A stretch of DNA of 64,000 bases from Amorphoplanes friuliensis DSM 7358 (GCF_000494755.1 NC_022657.1:8214001-8278000), one strand, 5' to 3'. Numbered from the stretch's first letter, positions 24,740-33,623 are shown. A program made the numbers and translations. Notes: generated by a model not told the origin, from the letters alone.

Positions 24740-25160
24740 TCCGTCGCCCGCATCGACCAGGCCCCGGGACGCGGCCATCGGCACCGGCGCCGGCCGGGTG
24801 CTCCTCCTCGTGTACGGCATCTTCGCCCTGTCCGCGGGCGCCCGGGCCGGTGTGCAGATCGCCACGAAGTTCTCCGAGGCGCCGCTGGCGTTCCTGCTGT
24901 CAGCCTTTGCCGCGCTGGTCTATCTGGCCGCCACGGCCGGGCTCGCGATCGGCGGTGCCCGGGGCCGGATGATCGCGCTGACCAGCTGCTCGATCGAGCT
25001 GATCGGTGTGCTGGTCGTCGGCACCCTCAGCATCTTCGACCGGGAAGCCTTCCCGGACGCCACCGTGTGGTCGCAGTTCGGCAGCGGCTACGGGTACGTC
25101 CCGCTGGTCCTGCCGCTCATCGGCCTCTGGTGGCTCTGGCACAACCGCCCGCGTCCCTAA
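24732..25160 (+). CDS. Hypothetical four-helix membrane protein
   Basis: A 142-residue protein starting with GTG inside the end of the previous gene. Helices: GRVLLLVYGIFALSAGARAGVQIA, LAFLLSAFAALVYLAATAGLAI, IALTSCSIELIGVLVVGTLSI, and VPLVLPLIGLWWLW. The pattern with AGARAGVQI resembles an actinobacterial integral membrane family often encoded next to the four-helix partner seen here, both uncharacterised. It is convergent with the anti-sigma-like gene, overlapping by four nt. Confidence 0.65.
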   Translation: MADPSPASTRPRDAAIGTGAGRVLLLVYGIFALSAGARAGVQIATKFSEAPLAFLLSAFAALVYLAATAGLAIGGARGRMIALTSCSIELIGVLVVGTLSIFDREAFPDATVWSQFGSGYGYVPLVLPLIGLWWLWHNRPRP

Positions 25161-26149
25161 CGGCTGCCGATCCAGCTCAGCTTCCCGGCGGCCGGTGAGC
25201 CGACGCCTTCGGCCAGGCGGGACAGCTGGACCTCGGGCAGCACACTCGACCGGACCGTCAGCAACCGGCCGCCGCCGAGGGTCACGACGAGGTAGGAAGT
25301 TCCGGTCGACGTCTTCACCAGTCGCGCGGGGCGACCGCCGACCAGACGCTCGCTGCCGCCCTTGGGCGCGGACGTCGCCGTGCCGACGCTGATCGAGACC
25401 TGGCCACTCGGCTCCCCAGGGTTCTTGCCCAGCTCCACGGTGCCGACCCAGTTCTGCGGGCCGGCGCCGTCCACCGTCCAGCCGACGACCTCCAGACCCG
25501 CTGAGAGCTCCGGGGTACGGAACGGGATCGGGAAGACCTCCTCATCGGCGCGCAGCGAGCGGGCGATGCGCAGCAGCGTTGATTTCGGCAGGGCCAGGTT
25601 GATCGTGCCGACGGCGAGCGTGTAACCACCGGACAACCAGGTGACCTGGTTGGCCTCGGGGACGTAGACCCCACGGCTGCCGGCGATGTCGACCTGCTCG
25701 CCGTTCTCCCCGTCCAGCGACCGCAGCGGATCGACGTTGAGGAAGACGAACCGGCGGTTCTTCGCGAGCGGAACGGTCAGGTCGTCGGGCGTCCAGACCC
25801 GGCTGGTGCCCCCCAGCCGGTTGTTCCGGTAGAACTCGGTGTACCCGTCCGGCAGCCAGCCCGGCTGATAGCGCAGCGCGACGTGCGCGGGTGGCAAGGG
25901 CACACTCACCGTCGGTTTGATCGCGGGCTGCGGAACAGGTCCGGCGCCGCGGTCGGTCAGCGACGCCACCGGCACGGCCAGCACCGCGGTGACCGCGGCA
26001 GCAGCGACGACCGCGACGGTCAGACGACGGCGGCGTACGAGCTGGGTGTGCCGCCGGGGAAACGCGGCCAGGACCCGCTGCGGGTCGGGGGTGAGGTTCG
26101 CCTGCTTCTCCTGGGCGGCCCGGACGAGGTCTTCCATGGATGTGCTCAT
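25157..26149 (-). CDS. One-TM extracytoplasmic protein coupled to SigE-type sigma factor
   Basis: A 330-residue protein: a cytoplasmic N-terminus (MEDLVRAAQEKQANLTPDPQRVLAAFPRR), a membrane helix RLTVAVVAAAAVTAVLAVPVAS, and an extracytoplasmic domain of unknown fold (YQPGWLPDGYTEFYRNN, FVFLNVDPLRSLDGENGEQVDIAGSRG). ATG at 26149 overlaps the TGA of the sigma gene (TGATG), the same arrangement as at 22179. It is probably the regulator or sensor of that sigma factor; it lacks a ZAS zinc motif. Confidence 0.75.
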   Translation of the reverse strand: MSTSMEDLVRAAQEKQANLTPDPQRVLAAFPRRHTQLVRRRRLTVAVVAAAAVTAVLAVPVASLTDRGAGPVPQPAIKPTVSVPLPPAHVALRYQPGWLPDGYTEFYRNNRLGGTSRVWTPDDLTVPLAKNRRFVFLNVDPLRSLDGENGEQVDIAGSRGVYVPEANQVTWLSGGYTLAVGTINLALPKSTLLRIARSLRADEEVFPIPFRTPELSAGLEVVGWTVDGAGPQNWVGTVELGKNPGEPSGQVSISVGTATSAPKGGSERLVGGRPARLVKTSTGTSYLVVTLGGGRLLTVRSSVLPEVQLSRLAEGVGSPAAGKLSWIGSR

Positions 26150-26646
26150 CACAGCTCTCCCTGCAGGACGGCAGCGGACGGCAGGGTTTCCCGCAGGGTC
26201 TGCAGGGCGCGGGACACCTGGGACCGCGCGGTCACGGCGCGGCAGCCGAGGACCTCGCCGATCTCCTCGTACGACATGTCCTCGTAGAAACGCAGCGCGA
26301 CGGCAGCACGTTGCTTCGCGGGCAGCGTGGCGATCAGCTGCCACACGGCGTCACGGTCACCCCAGGACGAGCCGTGATCGGGGACGGAACCCGCCAGCAC
26401 CTCCAGCGACTCCCGGCTCAGCGGGCTCGCCGCCCGGCGGCGCCGCCACGACAGGAACTCGTTGACGACCATCCGCCGGACGTAGGCCTCGGGTGCGTCG
26501 AGGCGGCCGATCCGCGCCCATTTCTGCTGGGCGCGGGCCAGCACTTCCTGGGTGACGTCCTCCGCCAGATGCGGATCCCAGGTCACCACCGTGGCGTAGC
26601 GCAGGAGTGCGCCCAGCCGCGAGGAGACGAACTCTTCGAAGGTCAC
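26149..26646 (-). CDS. SigE-family ECF sigma factor
   Basis: A 165-residue ECF sigma factor: FEEFVSSRLGALLRYATVVTWDPHLAEDVTQEVLARAQQKWARIGRLDAPEAYVRRMVVNEFLSWRRRR for region 2 and LPAKQRAAVALRFYEDMSYEEIGEVLGCRAVTARSQVSRALQTLRETL for region 4. It is a paralogue of the sigma factor at 21667, with a similarly coupled membrane partner downstream. GTG start at 26646. Confidence 0.92.
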   Translation of the reverse strand: MTFEEFVSSRLGALLRYATVVTWDPHLAEDVTQEVLARAQQKWARIGRLDAPEAYVRRMVVNEFLSWRRRRAASPLSRESLEVLAGSVPDHGSSWGDRDAVWQLIATLPAKQRAAVALRFYEDMSYEEIGEVLGCRAVTARSQVSRALQTLRETLPSAAVLQGEL

Positions 26647-26687
26647 ACCGACTCAACGCGCTGCGAGCGGCAAAACGTTGAGATGCC

Positions 26688-28151
26688 TCAGTCGTTCGCG
26701 CCGATGGTGTGCGGCAGGAAGTTGCAATCGTCGCGCGTGACCAGCCCGCCGGTGCCGAGACCCTCGCGGATGCCCATGCCGGCCGGCTCGCCGTCGATCA
26801 GCCACGCGCCGATCACCGGGTGGACCGTGCCCTCCAGCCCTTCGAACGACGGCAGCTCCAGCAGCTCCTGCACGACGTAACGGCCGTCGGTGCCGTACTC
26901 GGAGGGGTTGTCCACGATGGTCACACCGTCCTTGATCAGCGTGACCGAGCCACCCTCACGACCCCAGACCGGCTTTTTAGCGTACGAGGTGAGCTTGGCG
27001 GCCGCGGACGATTCGGCGAAGTACGCCGGCAGCAGGTACTTACCGCGTTCCGGGTCGTCACCGAAGAGTTTCCACAGCACCGGCAGCAACGCCTTGTTGC
27101 CCAGCAGAGCAGCCTTGTAGGGCGGCTCCATCCAGACCGTGCCGCGTTTGGCCGGGTCGGCCATGTTGCGGAAGAAGGCCTTGCCGCCCTCCTCGTTCCA
27201 GAACCATTCCCACGGGTAGAGCATGAAGATCAGGTCGATCGACTCGGCCTTGTGCTCCTGGCCCGGGGCGGGCACGAAGAGGACCCGGTCACCGGCGACG
27301 TCCCAGCCGATCTGGCTCATCGCGATCAGCTCGACGGGGAAGCCGGCCTCCTCGGCGGTCGCCATCAGGTAGGCGACGTTCATCCGGTCCTCGCCGGTCG
27401 TCTCACTGGTCTCGTACGCGAAGAAGATCTTCGGCTTGGCCGGGAGCCAGGGACGGGCCTCGCGCAGCTTAGCGACGTTGCGCTTCCACGCGCCGGGGTT
27501 GGCGGGCTCGCCGTCCGCGGCCTCCCAGCCGACGAGGCGGTCGTGGATCGAGTTCCACTGGCGCCACGGGTGCTGGGTCAGGTTGGTCTGGTCGGCCCAG
27601 TGCCACTGGATGACCGCAGCCTCCACCAGCGACGTCGGCGTCTGCGCGTTGTACTCGAGCAGGCGCGGGGTGCTGCCCGCGCCGTTGTACCAGAGGTCGA
27701 ACCGGCCGTAGATGCTCGGTGAGAAGTCCGGCGTCTGCATCGGCAGCCGCCCCTCCGGGTCCTTGTCCTGGTGGGTCCACGTCTCGGCGTCACCGTCGAA
27801 CCACGTGCGGATGATCTGCTCGTGGGCGTACTCGGGGATGCCGATCTTGGCCAGGAAACACGTCTCCGGGCTGCAGACCGAGGCGAAGTAGCCGTCGCGG
27901 CGGCCCTGGGCGGTGTGCCGCGGGCACTGCTGCACCATCCAGTCACCGGCGTCGAGGCACATGCCGTTGAGGACGGTCGTCGCCGTCTCCAGCTCCTCGA
28001 TCTCGGCCTGGGTGAAGTCGTAGTACGGCCCCTCCTGCCAGTACGACATCATCGTGCCGTCGGGCAGCTCGGTGTCGTTGTAGGTCAGGCCGAGGCTGTA
28101 GTTGGTGAGCCGCCATCCGTCGCGGACCGGCCCGTAGGGAATCCGGCGCAA
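26688..28151 (-). CDS. Glutathionylspermidine-synthase-like ATP-grasp protein (YgiC/YjfC type)
   Basis: A 487-residue protein of the GSP-synthase C-terminal-domain family. Typical segments: YWQEGPYYDFTQAEIEELETATTVLN, MQTPDFSPSIYGRFDLWYNG, LLEYNAQTPTSLVEAAVIQWHW, and VWMEPPYKAALLGNKALLPVLWKLF, with the C-terminal PVWGREGGSVTLI and VHPVIGAWLIDGEPAGMGIREG ATP-grasp parts. YgiC-type proteins ligate amines to peptides but their natural product is unknown. The start is TTG at 28151, three nt after the stop of the YgiB-like gene, so the two are coupled. Confidence 0.88.
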   Translation of the reverse strand: MRRIPYGPVRDGWRLTNYSLGLTYNDTELPDGTMMSYWQEGPYYDFTQAEIEELETATTVLNGMCLDAGDWMVQQCPRHTAQGRRDGYFASVCSPETCFLAKIGIPEYAHEQIIRTWFDGDAETWTHQDKDPEGRLPMQTPDFSPSIYGRFDLWYNGAGSTPRLLEYNAQTPTSLVEAAVIQWHWADQTNLTQHPWRQWNSIHDRLVGWEAADGEPANPGAWKRNVAKLREARPWLPAKPKIFFAYETSETTGEDRMNVAYLMATAEEAGFPVELIAMSQIGWDVAGDRVLFVPAPGQEHKAESIDLIFMLYPWEWFWNEEGGKAFFRNMADPAKRGTVWMEPPYKAALLGNKALLPVLWKLFGDDPERGKYLLPAYFAESSAAAKLTSYAKKPVWGREGGSVTLIKDGVTIVDNPSEYGTDGRYVVQELLELPSFEGLEGTVHPVIGAWLIDGEPAGMGIREGLGTGGLVTRDDCNFLPHTIGAND

Positions 28152-28154
28152 GGG

Positions 28155-28556
28155 TCAGCCACCGGACCGGCTGCTCGATTTACCGCTGGTGCCGCTGCCA
28201 CCCTTGCCGACCACGCTGGTCTTCACCGTGCCGTTGCTGATGCGGCCGCTCGAGGGCAGGCCGAACGACGACCGCGCCGCCCGGTCGTTGTAGGCGAACT
28301 TGCTGCCGCCGGACGGGAGCCGGGAACCCACCGGGTAACCGGACCGGTAGCCCGAGGAGTGCCAGATGAAAAAGCCGCCACCGCCACCGCCGCCGCCGTT
28401 GTCATCGTCGCAGTAGTCCTCGTCGACGATGACGCCGTTCTCGTCGGCGCAGTAGAAACCCTCGTCCTGGTAGTCGTTCCCGTTGTCACAGGCCGCCGCG
28501 CCGCCCGCCGCGAGCAGCAGGAAAGTGCTGCTCAGCGCCACGCTTCGCGAGCTCAT
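28155..28556 (-). CDS. Small YgiB-like (DUF1190-like) exported protein
   Basis: A 133-residue exported, possibly lipidated protein: signal region SVALSSTFLLLAAGGAAAC, then acidic and Cys-containing GFYCADENGVIVDEDYCDDD, a run of eight Gly, a FFIWHSS patch, and a Ser/Gly-rich C-terminus (TVKTSVVGKGGSGTSGKSSSRSGG). The order (N-terminal Cys, Gly-rich middle, TxTxxxGGxG...SSRSxGG tail) resembles E. coli YgiB, which also precedes the glutathionylspermidine-synthase-like ygiC. ATG at 28556; GTG at 28568 is possible. Confidence 0.65.
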   Translation of the reverse strand: MSSRSVALSSTFLLLAAGGAAACDNGNDYQDEGFYCADENGVIVDEDYCDDDNGGGGGGGGFFIWHSSGYRSGYPVGSRLPSGGSKFAYNDRAARSSFGLPSSGRISNGTVKTSVVGKGGSGTSGKSSSRSGG

Positions 28557-28639
28557 GCGTCGATTCACAGTCGGCTTCTCCGCCCTTTCGGCGTCCGGGG
28601 TCGCTTCATCATGTGTAGCGCCCCGGATCAACCGGAGCG

Positions 28640-29398
28640 CTAGTCGCGGGGGCCACCGGCCACGTAGATGACCTGTCCGGAGACGAAGCCCGCTCCTTCA
28701 CTGACCAGGAAGGATACGGTGTTCGCGACGTCTTCGGGACGGCCCGCCCGGCCGACGGGAATCTGACCGATCGCCGCTTTCTGGAAGTCGGCGAAGTCGA
28801 CACCGACCCGCGCGGCGGTCGCAGCGGTCATATCGGTCACGATGAAGCCGGGCGCGACGGCATTGGCCGTGATGCCGAAACGACCGAGCTCGATGGCCAA
28901 GGTCTTCGTGAATCCCTGCAGGCCGGCCTTGGCCGCGGCGTAGTTGGCCTGACCCCGGTTGCCCAGCGCGGAGGTGCTGGACAGGCTGACGATGCGGCCG
29001 AAGCCGGCGTCGACCATGTGCTTCTGCACGGCCCGGCTGAAGAGGAACGCGCCGCGCAGGTGGACCGCCATGACGGTCTCCCAGTCGTCGTCGCTCATCT
29101 TGAAGAGCAGGTTGTCGCGCAGCACACCGGCGTTGTTGACCAGCACCGTGGGCGCGCCGAGCTCGGCGGTCACCCGCTCGACGGCGGCGGCGACCTGGAC
29201 GGCGTCCGAGACGTCGGCGCCCACGGCGAGCGCGGTGCCACCGGCGTCGTGAATCGCGGTCACGGTGTTGGCGCAGGCACCCTCGTCGAGGTCGACGACC
29301 GCCACGGCCAGGCCGTCGGCGGCGAGCTTGCGCGCGGTCGCCTCCCCGATGCCACGAGCGGCTCCGGTCACGATCGCTACTCGGCTCGGCTGGGTCAT
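28640..29398 (-). CDS. 3-oxoacyl-ACP-reductase-like SDR (FabG type)
   Basis: A 252-residue SDR: TGAARGIG cofactor motif at residues 11-18, NNAGVLRDN, active-site SLSSTSALGNRGQANYAAAKAG (Ser, Tyr, Lys), and the C-terminal PVGRAGRPEDVANTVSFLVSEGAGFVSGQVIYVAGG typical of FabG. It likely reduces a 3-ketoacyl thioester with NADPH; being away from other fatty-acid genes it may serve a degradative or secondary pathway. ATG at 29398 preceded by GGA; the frame upstream has no homology. Confidence 0.88.
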   Translation of the reverse strand: MTQPSRVAIVTGAARGIGEATARKLAADGLAVAVVDLDEGACANTVTAIHDAGGTALAVGADVSDAVQVAAAVERVTAELGAPTVLVNNAGVLRDNLLFKMSDDDWETVMAVHLRGAFLFSRAVQKHMVDAGFGRIVSLSSTSALGNRGQANYAAAKAGLQGFTKTLAIELGRFGITANAVAPGFIVTDMTAATAARVGVDFADFQKAAIGQIPVGRAGRPEDVANTVSFLVSEGAGFVSGQVIYVAGGPRD

Positions 29399-29532
29399 TT
29401 CCGGTCCTCCGCTGTGATCGTCCATCGGTTTCCGGCCGACTCTAACCCAGTTGTTACCCGTGGGTTACGGGGCGGGTTCTTCTAACAAGTGGTTGCGCCC
29501 GCCACCGTAACCGCACTAAGGGTGCATCTTCT

Positions 29533-31179
29533 TTAGGCGTTCCGGCACACCCGGATCCAGCGGTATCCGTACCCGGCCACCGCCAGCTCGTCGAACTTGC
29601 CGGGCTCGGCGTACTTCTGGTCGGCGAGCACGTCGTTGGGGAAGTCCGCCTCCGGATAGATGCTGCTCAGGTCCACGACACAGTCCTCGTCGCTGAGGTT
29701 GTGCAAGAAGAGCATCGTCCCCGTGGTGTCGTCCGCCCGGTGCACGAGCAGACCGGTGGGAGCGGGCACGTCGACGTGGGTGCAGCTCCCGCTGCCGACC
29801 TCCGGCGCCTCGCGCAACGCGCGGATCATTCGCTCGAACCACGAGAACAGCGAGTTGGGGTCGTGCCGCTGCAGGGTCGCGTTGATCGTCTCGTAGCCGA
29901 AGTCGCCACCGCTGATCACCGGGCGGACGAGCTTGTCGGCGGGTGCCGTCGAGAAGCCGCCGTTGGCCGCCAGGGACCACTGCATCGGGGTACGGATCGC
30001 GTTGCGGCCGTCCTGCGTGAGGTCGTCACCCATGCCCAGCTCCTCGCCGTACCGCAGCACCGGTGTGCCACGGAGGCTGAACTGCAGGGCGTACGCCAGC
30101 TCGACGCGGCGGCGGTCACCACCGAGCATCGGGGCGAGCCGGCGACGGATGCCGCGACCGTACAGCTGCATGTTCTCGTCCGGGCCGAACTGCTCGAAGA
30201 CCTCGGCGCGCTGCTCGGAGGTGAGCCGGGACAGGTCGACCTCGTCGTGGTTGCGCAGGAAGGTCGCCCACTGGCCGCCCACCGGGAGCTTCGGGGTGTC
30301 CCGGAGCGCGTCGATGATGCCCTCGGGGTTCTTCCGGGCCAGGGCGAGCATGAACCGCCCGTTGAGCATGAAGTCGAACAGCATGTGGATGCGGTTGGCG
30401 GAGCCGCCCGCGTCACCGAAGAAGTCCTTGAGCTGCTCCGGCTCGACGTTGGCCTCGGCCAGCAGGACCGCGTCCCCCTGCCGCCACTGCACGTGCTGGC
30501 GCAGCTCGGAGAGGAACTCGAAGTCCTTCGGGGGGTTCGGGTTGCCCGGCTGGGTCTCCTCGATGATGAACGGCACCGCGTCCATCCGGAAACCCGAGAC
30601 GCCGAGCTGGAGCCAGAACGAGCAGATCTTCTTGATCTCCTCGCGGACCTGCGGGTTGTTGATGTTCAGGTCCGGCTGGAACTTGTAGAAGCGGTGGTAG
30701 AACCACTTCTTCGCGGTGCGGTCGTAGGTCCACGTCTCGGCCTGCTCACCCGGGAAGACCATGCCCTGGTGCCGGTCGTCGGGCTCGCTGTCGGCCCAGA
30801 CGTACCAGTCCCGGTACGGCGAGTCGGGCGACGACCGCGCCGACTGGAACCACGGGTGCTGGTCCGACGTGTGGTTCACGACGAGGTCGATGATGACCCG
30901 GATGCCCCGGTCACGGGCCTCGTGCAGCAGGTCGGCGAAGTCACCGAGGTTCCCGAAGCGCGGGTCGATGTTGTAGAAGTCCGACACGTCGTAACCGTCG
31001 TCGCGGTCGGGCGTCGGGTGGATCGGGTTGAGCCAGATGCAGGTCACCCCGAGCCGGGCCAGGTAATCGAGGCGCCCGATCAGCCCCTTGATGTCACCGA
31101 CACCGTCGCCGTTGGAATCGGCGTACGTGTCGAGGTCGAGGCAATAAATGACGGCCTTCTCATACCACCGGTCGCTCAT
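29533..31179 (-). CDS. GH13 trehalose-synthase-like glycosidase
   Basis: A 548-residue cytoplasmic GH13 enzyme of the trehalose synthase / oligo-glucosidase group. Catalytic residues visible: nucleophile Asp200 in GFRMDAVP, acid Glu242 in LLAEANVEP, and the His311-Asp312 pair in LRNHDEVD; the N-terminus YEKAVIYCLDLDTYADSNGDGVGDIKGL is the trehalose-synthase type. It isomerises maltose to trehalose or cleaves alpha-glucosides. Its ATG lies inside the end of the HTTM gene (20-nt overlap), so it is the last gene of that operon. Confidence 0.85.
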   Translation of the reverse strand: MSDRWYEKAVIYCLDLDTYADSNGDGVGDIKGLIGRLDYLARLGVTCIWLNPIHPTPDRDDGYDVSDFYNIDPRFGNLGDFADLLHEARDRGIRVIIDLVVNHTSDQHPWFQSARSSPDSPYRDWYVWADSEPDDRHQGMVFPGEQAETWTYDRTAKKWFYHRFYKFQPDLNINNPQVREEIKKICSFWLQLGVSGFRMDAVPFIIEETQPGNPNPPKDFEFLSELRQHVQWRQGDAVLLAEANVEPEQLKDFFGDAGGSANRIHMLFDFMLNGRFMLALARKNPEGIIDALRDTPKLPVGGQWATFLRNHDEVDLSRLTSEQRAEVFEQFGPDENMQLYGRGIRRRLAPMLGGDRRRVELAYALQFSLRGTPVLRYGEELGMGDDLTQDGRNAIRTPMQWSLAANGGFSTAPADKLVRPVISGGDFGYETINATLQRHDPNSLFSWFERMIRALREAPEVGSGSCTHVDVPAPTGLLVHRADDTTGTMLFLHNLSDEDCVVDLSSIYPEADFPNDVLADQKYAEPGKFDELAVAGYGYRWIRVCRNA

Positions 31180-32020
31180 GGCTCTCTACTTCTCCGCGAC
31201 GCCGCGCGAGGAAACCCCGGACCCACACCACGGGACGAACCTTCTCCAGCGCCAGGAAACTCGTGATCGCCGCGAGGTGCGGCGCGAAGGAGATCGTGAT
31301 GGTCGCGAACGTGACGACGTGGAACGAGTAGAAGAAGGCCACGGCGTAGTTCCGCCAGCGCGGCTTCAGGAAGAAGATCGCCGGGCTGGCCAGCTCGAAC
31401 GCGATGATTCCGACCTGCGCCAGGATCAACAGGTACGGCACACCCGCGATCAGGTCGGCCAGGTCGGTGCCGCGCCGGACGATCGCCCGGGCCAGCACCG
31501 AACTGGTGACCCAGTCGAGCCCGCCGAACCGCAGCTTCGCCCACGCCGCCAGGAAGTACGTGCAGACCACCGCGACCTGGGTGACGCGCAGCGCCCAGCC
31601 ACCGGACTCCGTACGCGTGGGGTCTCCGTGGCGGGCCCGGCCGACCGTGGGCAGGACGGCCAGCGCGACCAGCAGCCCGACCCGGTCGTGATCGACCTTG
31701 CCGTAGCTCATCGCGATGACCATCCACTCGAAATAGAGCGCAAAGACGGTCCAGCCGAGCAGCCGTGGCGCACGGCCGGTCGCGGCAGCCAGGGCGAGGA
31801 CGAGCAGCGCCCAGAAGATGCCGTGCACCAGCAGCGGCGTCGGGGTCGGCAGGTGCAGCAGCCGTCCGACCAGCAGCGGCTCGTAGAGGTCACCCGGTGT
31901 GCTGGCGTGGTGGCGTACCCAGGGAGTGAAGATCACCAGGTCGGCGGCGACGAAGAGGTAGATCAGCGTGCGGAAGGCGGCGACCCGGCCCAGTGGCACG
32001 GGCGCGAACAGCCACTTCAC
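31160..32020 (-). CDS. HTTM-domain membrane protein
   Basis: A 286-residue membrane protein of the HTTM (horizontally transferred transmembrane, vitamin-K carboxylase-related) superfamily: VAAFRTLIYLFVAADLVIF, GIFWALLVLALAAATGRAPRLLGWTVFALYFEWM, VTQVAVVCTYFLAAWAKLRFGGLDWVTSSVLA, and FFYSFHVVTFATITISFAPHLAAI. Enzymatic role unknown. GTG at 32020 overlaps the previous stop (GTGA) and its end overlaps the GH13 gene, indicating a tight operon. Confidence 0.82.
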   Translation of the reverse strand: MKWLFAPVPLGRVAAFRTLIYLFVAADLVIFTPWVRHHASTPGDLYEPLLVGRLLHLPTPTPLLVHGIFWALLVLALAAATGRAPRLLGWTVFALYFEWMVIAMSYGKVDHDRVGLLVALAVLPTVGRARHGDPTRTESGGWALRVTQVAVVCTYFLAAWAKLRFGGLDWVTSSVLARAIVRRGTDLADLIAGVPYLLILAQVGIIAFELASPAIFFLKPRWRNYAVAFFYSFHVVTFATITISFAPHLAAITSFLALEKVRPVVWVRGFLARRRGEVESHERPVV

Positions 32021-32454
32021 GGCGCCGTCCAGGTGGCGATGGTCTCGTCGCGGCTCGTGCCGGTGGGCCGCGAGTGCTCGATGCCCTCCCAGCGGATGAC
32101 GATCCGCACGGTGGTCAGCGGCGCCGCACCCGGGCTCTTCTCGGCGTAGGCGACGGCGACCTGCCGCAACCGGCCGGGATCGTCGATGTACGCCCGCTGC
32201 TGACCCTCGATCTCGGCCCGGCGCAGACCGCTGTTGGCCTCGGTCAGCACGATCGTCCGGCCGGTCGTGTCGACACCCTCGACCCGGGTGTCGGGGGCGT
32301 CCGCGTTCGGGTCCGGGGCGGTCGAGTACATCCGGAACGGCCCGAACGGGAAGTCGTCGTCCTGGCCCCACAGGGTGCCCAGGAGCAGCAGCAACGCCCC
32401 GAGCGCGGTCACCGCGACCCGGATCGCGCGGCCTCGTGTGCTCAACGTTTCCAT
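32017..32454 (-). CDS. Membrane-anchored hypothetical protein, first gene of HTTM/GH13 operon
   Basis: A 145-residue protein with one N-terminal helix (IRVAVTALGALLLLLGTLWG) followed by an extracytoplasmic domain (FPFGPFRMYSTAPDPNAD, VEGVDTTGRTIVLTEANSGLRRAEIEGQ, VRIVIRWEGIEHSRPTGTSRDETIATWTAP). The FPFGPFRMYS segment recurs in proteins encoded next to HTTM genes in actinobacteria, so it is likely the HTTM protein's partner. No activity known. Confidence 0.7.
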   Translation of the reverse strand: METLSTRGRAIRVAVTALGALLLLLGTLWGQDDDFPFGPFRMYSTAPDPNADAPDTRVEGVDTTGRTIVLTEANSGLRRAEIEGQQRAYIDDPGRLRQVAVAYAEKSPGAAPLTTVRIVIRWEGIEHSRPTGTSRDETIATWTAP

Positions 32455-32518
32455 CGCGCCGGGACACTACCGCCGCCGCGCCACCCCGGGCCATCCCAGG
32501 GCGGCGCGGCGGCGTCGT

Positions 32519-33559
32519 TCACGCGGACGATGCGGGTGCGCCGGTCTCGGCGTCCGGCCGGCTCCGCGTCACCGAGACCACGACCTGCTCCCGGAGGAAC
32601 AGCACCCCGAGAGCCGCGGCCAGCACGGCGGCGGGCACCACGGTCATGATCACGACATCGGCCACGATCATGCCCGTGCTGACGTACCGCGCGGTGCTCA
32701 TGGAGATCGCGTCTTCGAGCAGGTGCTGGGCCCACGGCACCGCCAGCAGCGGAGCGATCAGCACGAGGGCCCGTCGGCGGACCCGGCCGGGCACCCGGTG
32801 GACCCCGGCGAGCAACAGACCGCCCGCGACCAGGTAGAGCGCGTCAGTCACCTCGATCACGCCGAGGATCTGCACCGGGGACCGGTCCCCGGGCAACGCC
32901 GACGCGGTGACACCGGCCGTGGCCACACCGGCAGCGAGCATGGCCCGGCCGCGCCGGCCCAGCATCCCGGTGACCGGACGTCCGCTCCGGGCCAGCACCA
33001 GCAACGTCAGCGTGGCACCGGCCAGGGCGAGCACCCAGGACATCCGGATGGCATGGAACTCGACGACAAACGCCCGGACCACCAGCGCGGCGACCTCCAC
33101 GAGCAGCCCGGCGACGCCGAGGGCGACGGACATGCGCTTCGCGGCCAGAAGGACGGCGACGAGCACCGCCAGCCAGATCGCCGAGCGTGCCGCCACGTCG
33201 ATCAGGAGGCCGCCGTCGAAACCGTAGGCGCGCATCGGGTCGCCGAAGTTCACGAAGTTCTGCAGGCCGAAGTACAACCGGCGAGCCGGGACGAACAGCA
33301 GCATGACAACGCCGGCGAGCGCGGCCACGGCTGCCGCGTCACGCCAGAGCGCGCTGCGCAGCCCCTGCGCCCCTCGCCCGAGACGGGCGATCAGGCCGGA
33401 CCACACCAGGTTCGCGGCCTCGGCCAGGGCGGGACGCTGCTGGCCGGGCTCCGCGCCCTCCATCAGCACACCGACCATCTCCTCCGCGTAGATGCGGCGG
33501 TGATCCGCCGGGTAAACGGCCAGCAACCGGCGATACCGAAGCTCCAACGGCGCGGTCAT
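32519..33559 (-). CDS. PadR-linked polytopic membrane protein
   Basis: A 346-residue membrane protein. The N-terminal cytoplasmic segment LELRYRRLLAVYPADHRRIYAEEMVGVLMEGA is the 'permease-prefix' type found on actinobacterial proteins paired with PadR regulators; about eight to nine helices follow (for example AAAVAALAGVVMLLFVPA, AIWLAVLVAVLLAAK, VVIMTVVPAAVLAAALGVLFL). Transport substrate unknown. It starts 64 nt after the PadR gene on the same strand and is presumably repressed with it. Confidence 0.75.
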   Translation of the reverse strand: MTAPLELRYRRLLAVYPADHRRIYAEEMVGVLMEGAEPGQQRPALAEAANLVWSGLIARLGRGAQGLRSALWRDAAAVAALAGVVMLLFVPARRLYFGLQNFVNFGDPMRAYGFDGGLLIDVAARSAIWLAVLVAVLLAAKRMSVALGVAGLLVEVAALVVRAFVVEFHAIRMSWVLALAGATLTLLVLARSGRPVTGMLGRRGRAMLAAGVATAGVTASALPGDRSPVQILGVIEVTDALYLVAGGLLLAGVHRVPGRVRRRALVLIAPLLAVPWAQHLLEDAISMSTARYVSTGMIVADVVIMTVVPAAVLAAALGVLFLREQVVVSVTRSRPDAETGAPASSA

Positions 33560-33623
33560 TCTGTGCCTACCTTTCGCATGCTCGCCTGGCCCTGCGCTCG
33601 CAAGCTCGCTCCGGTGCAGCCGA

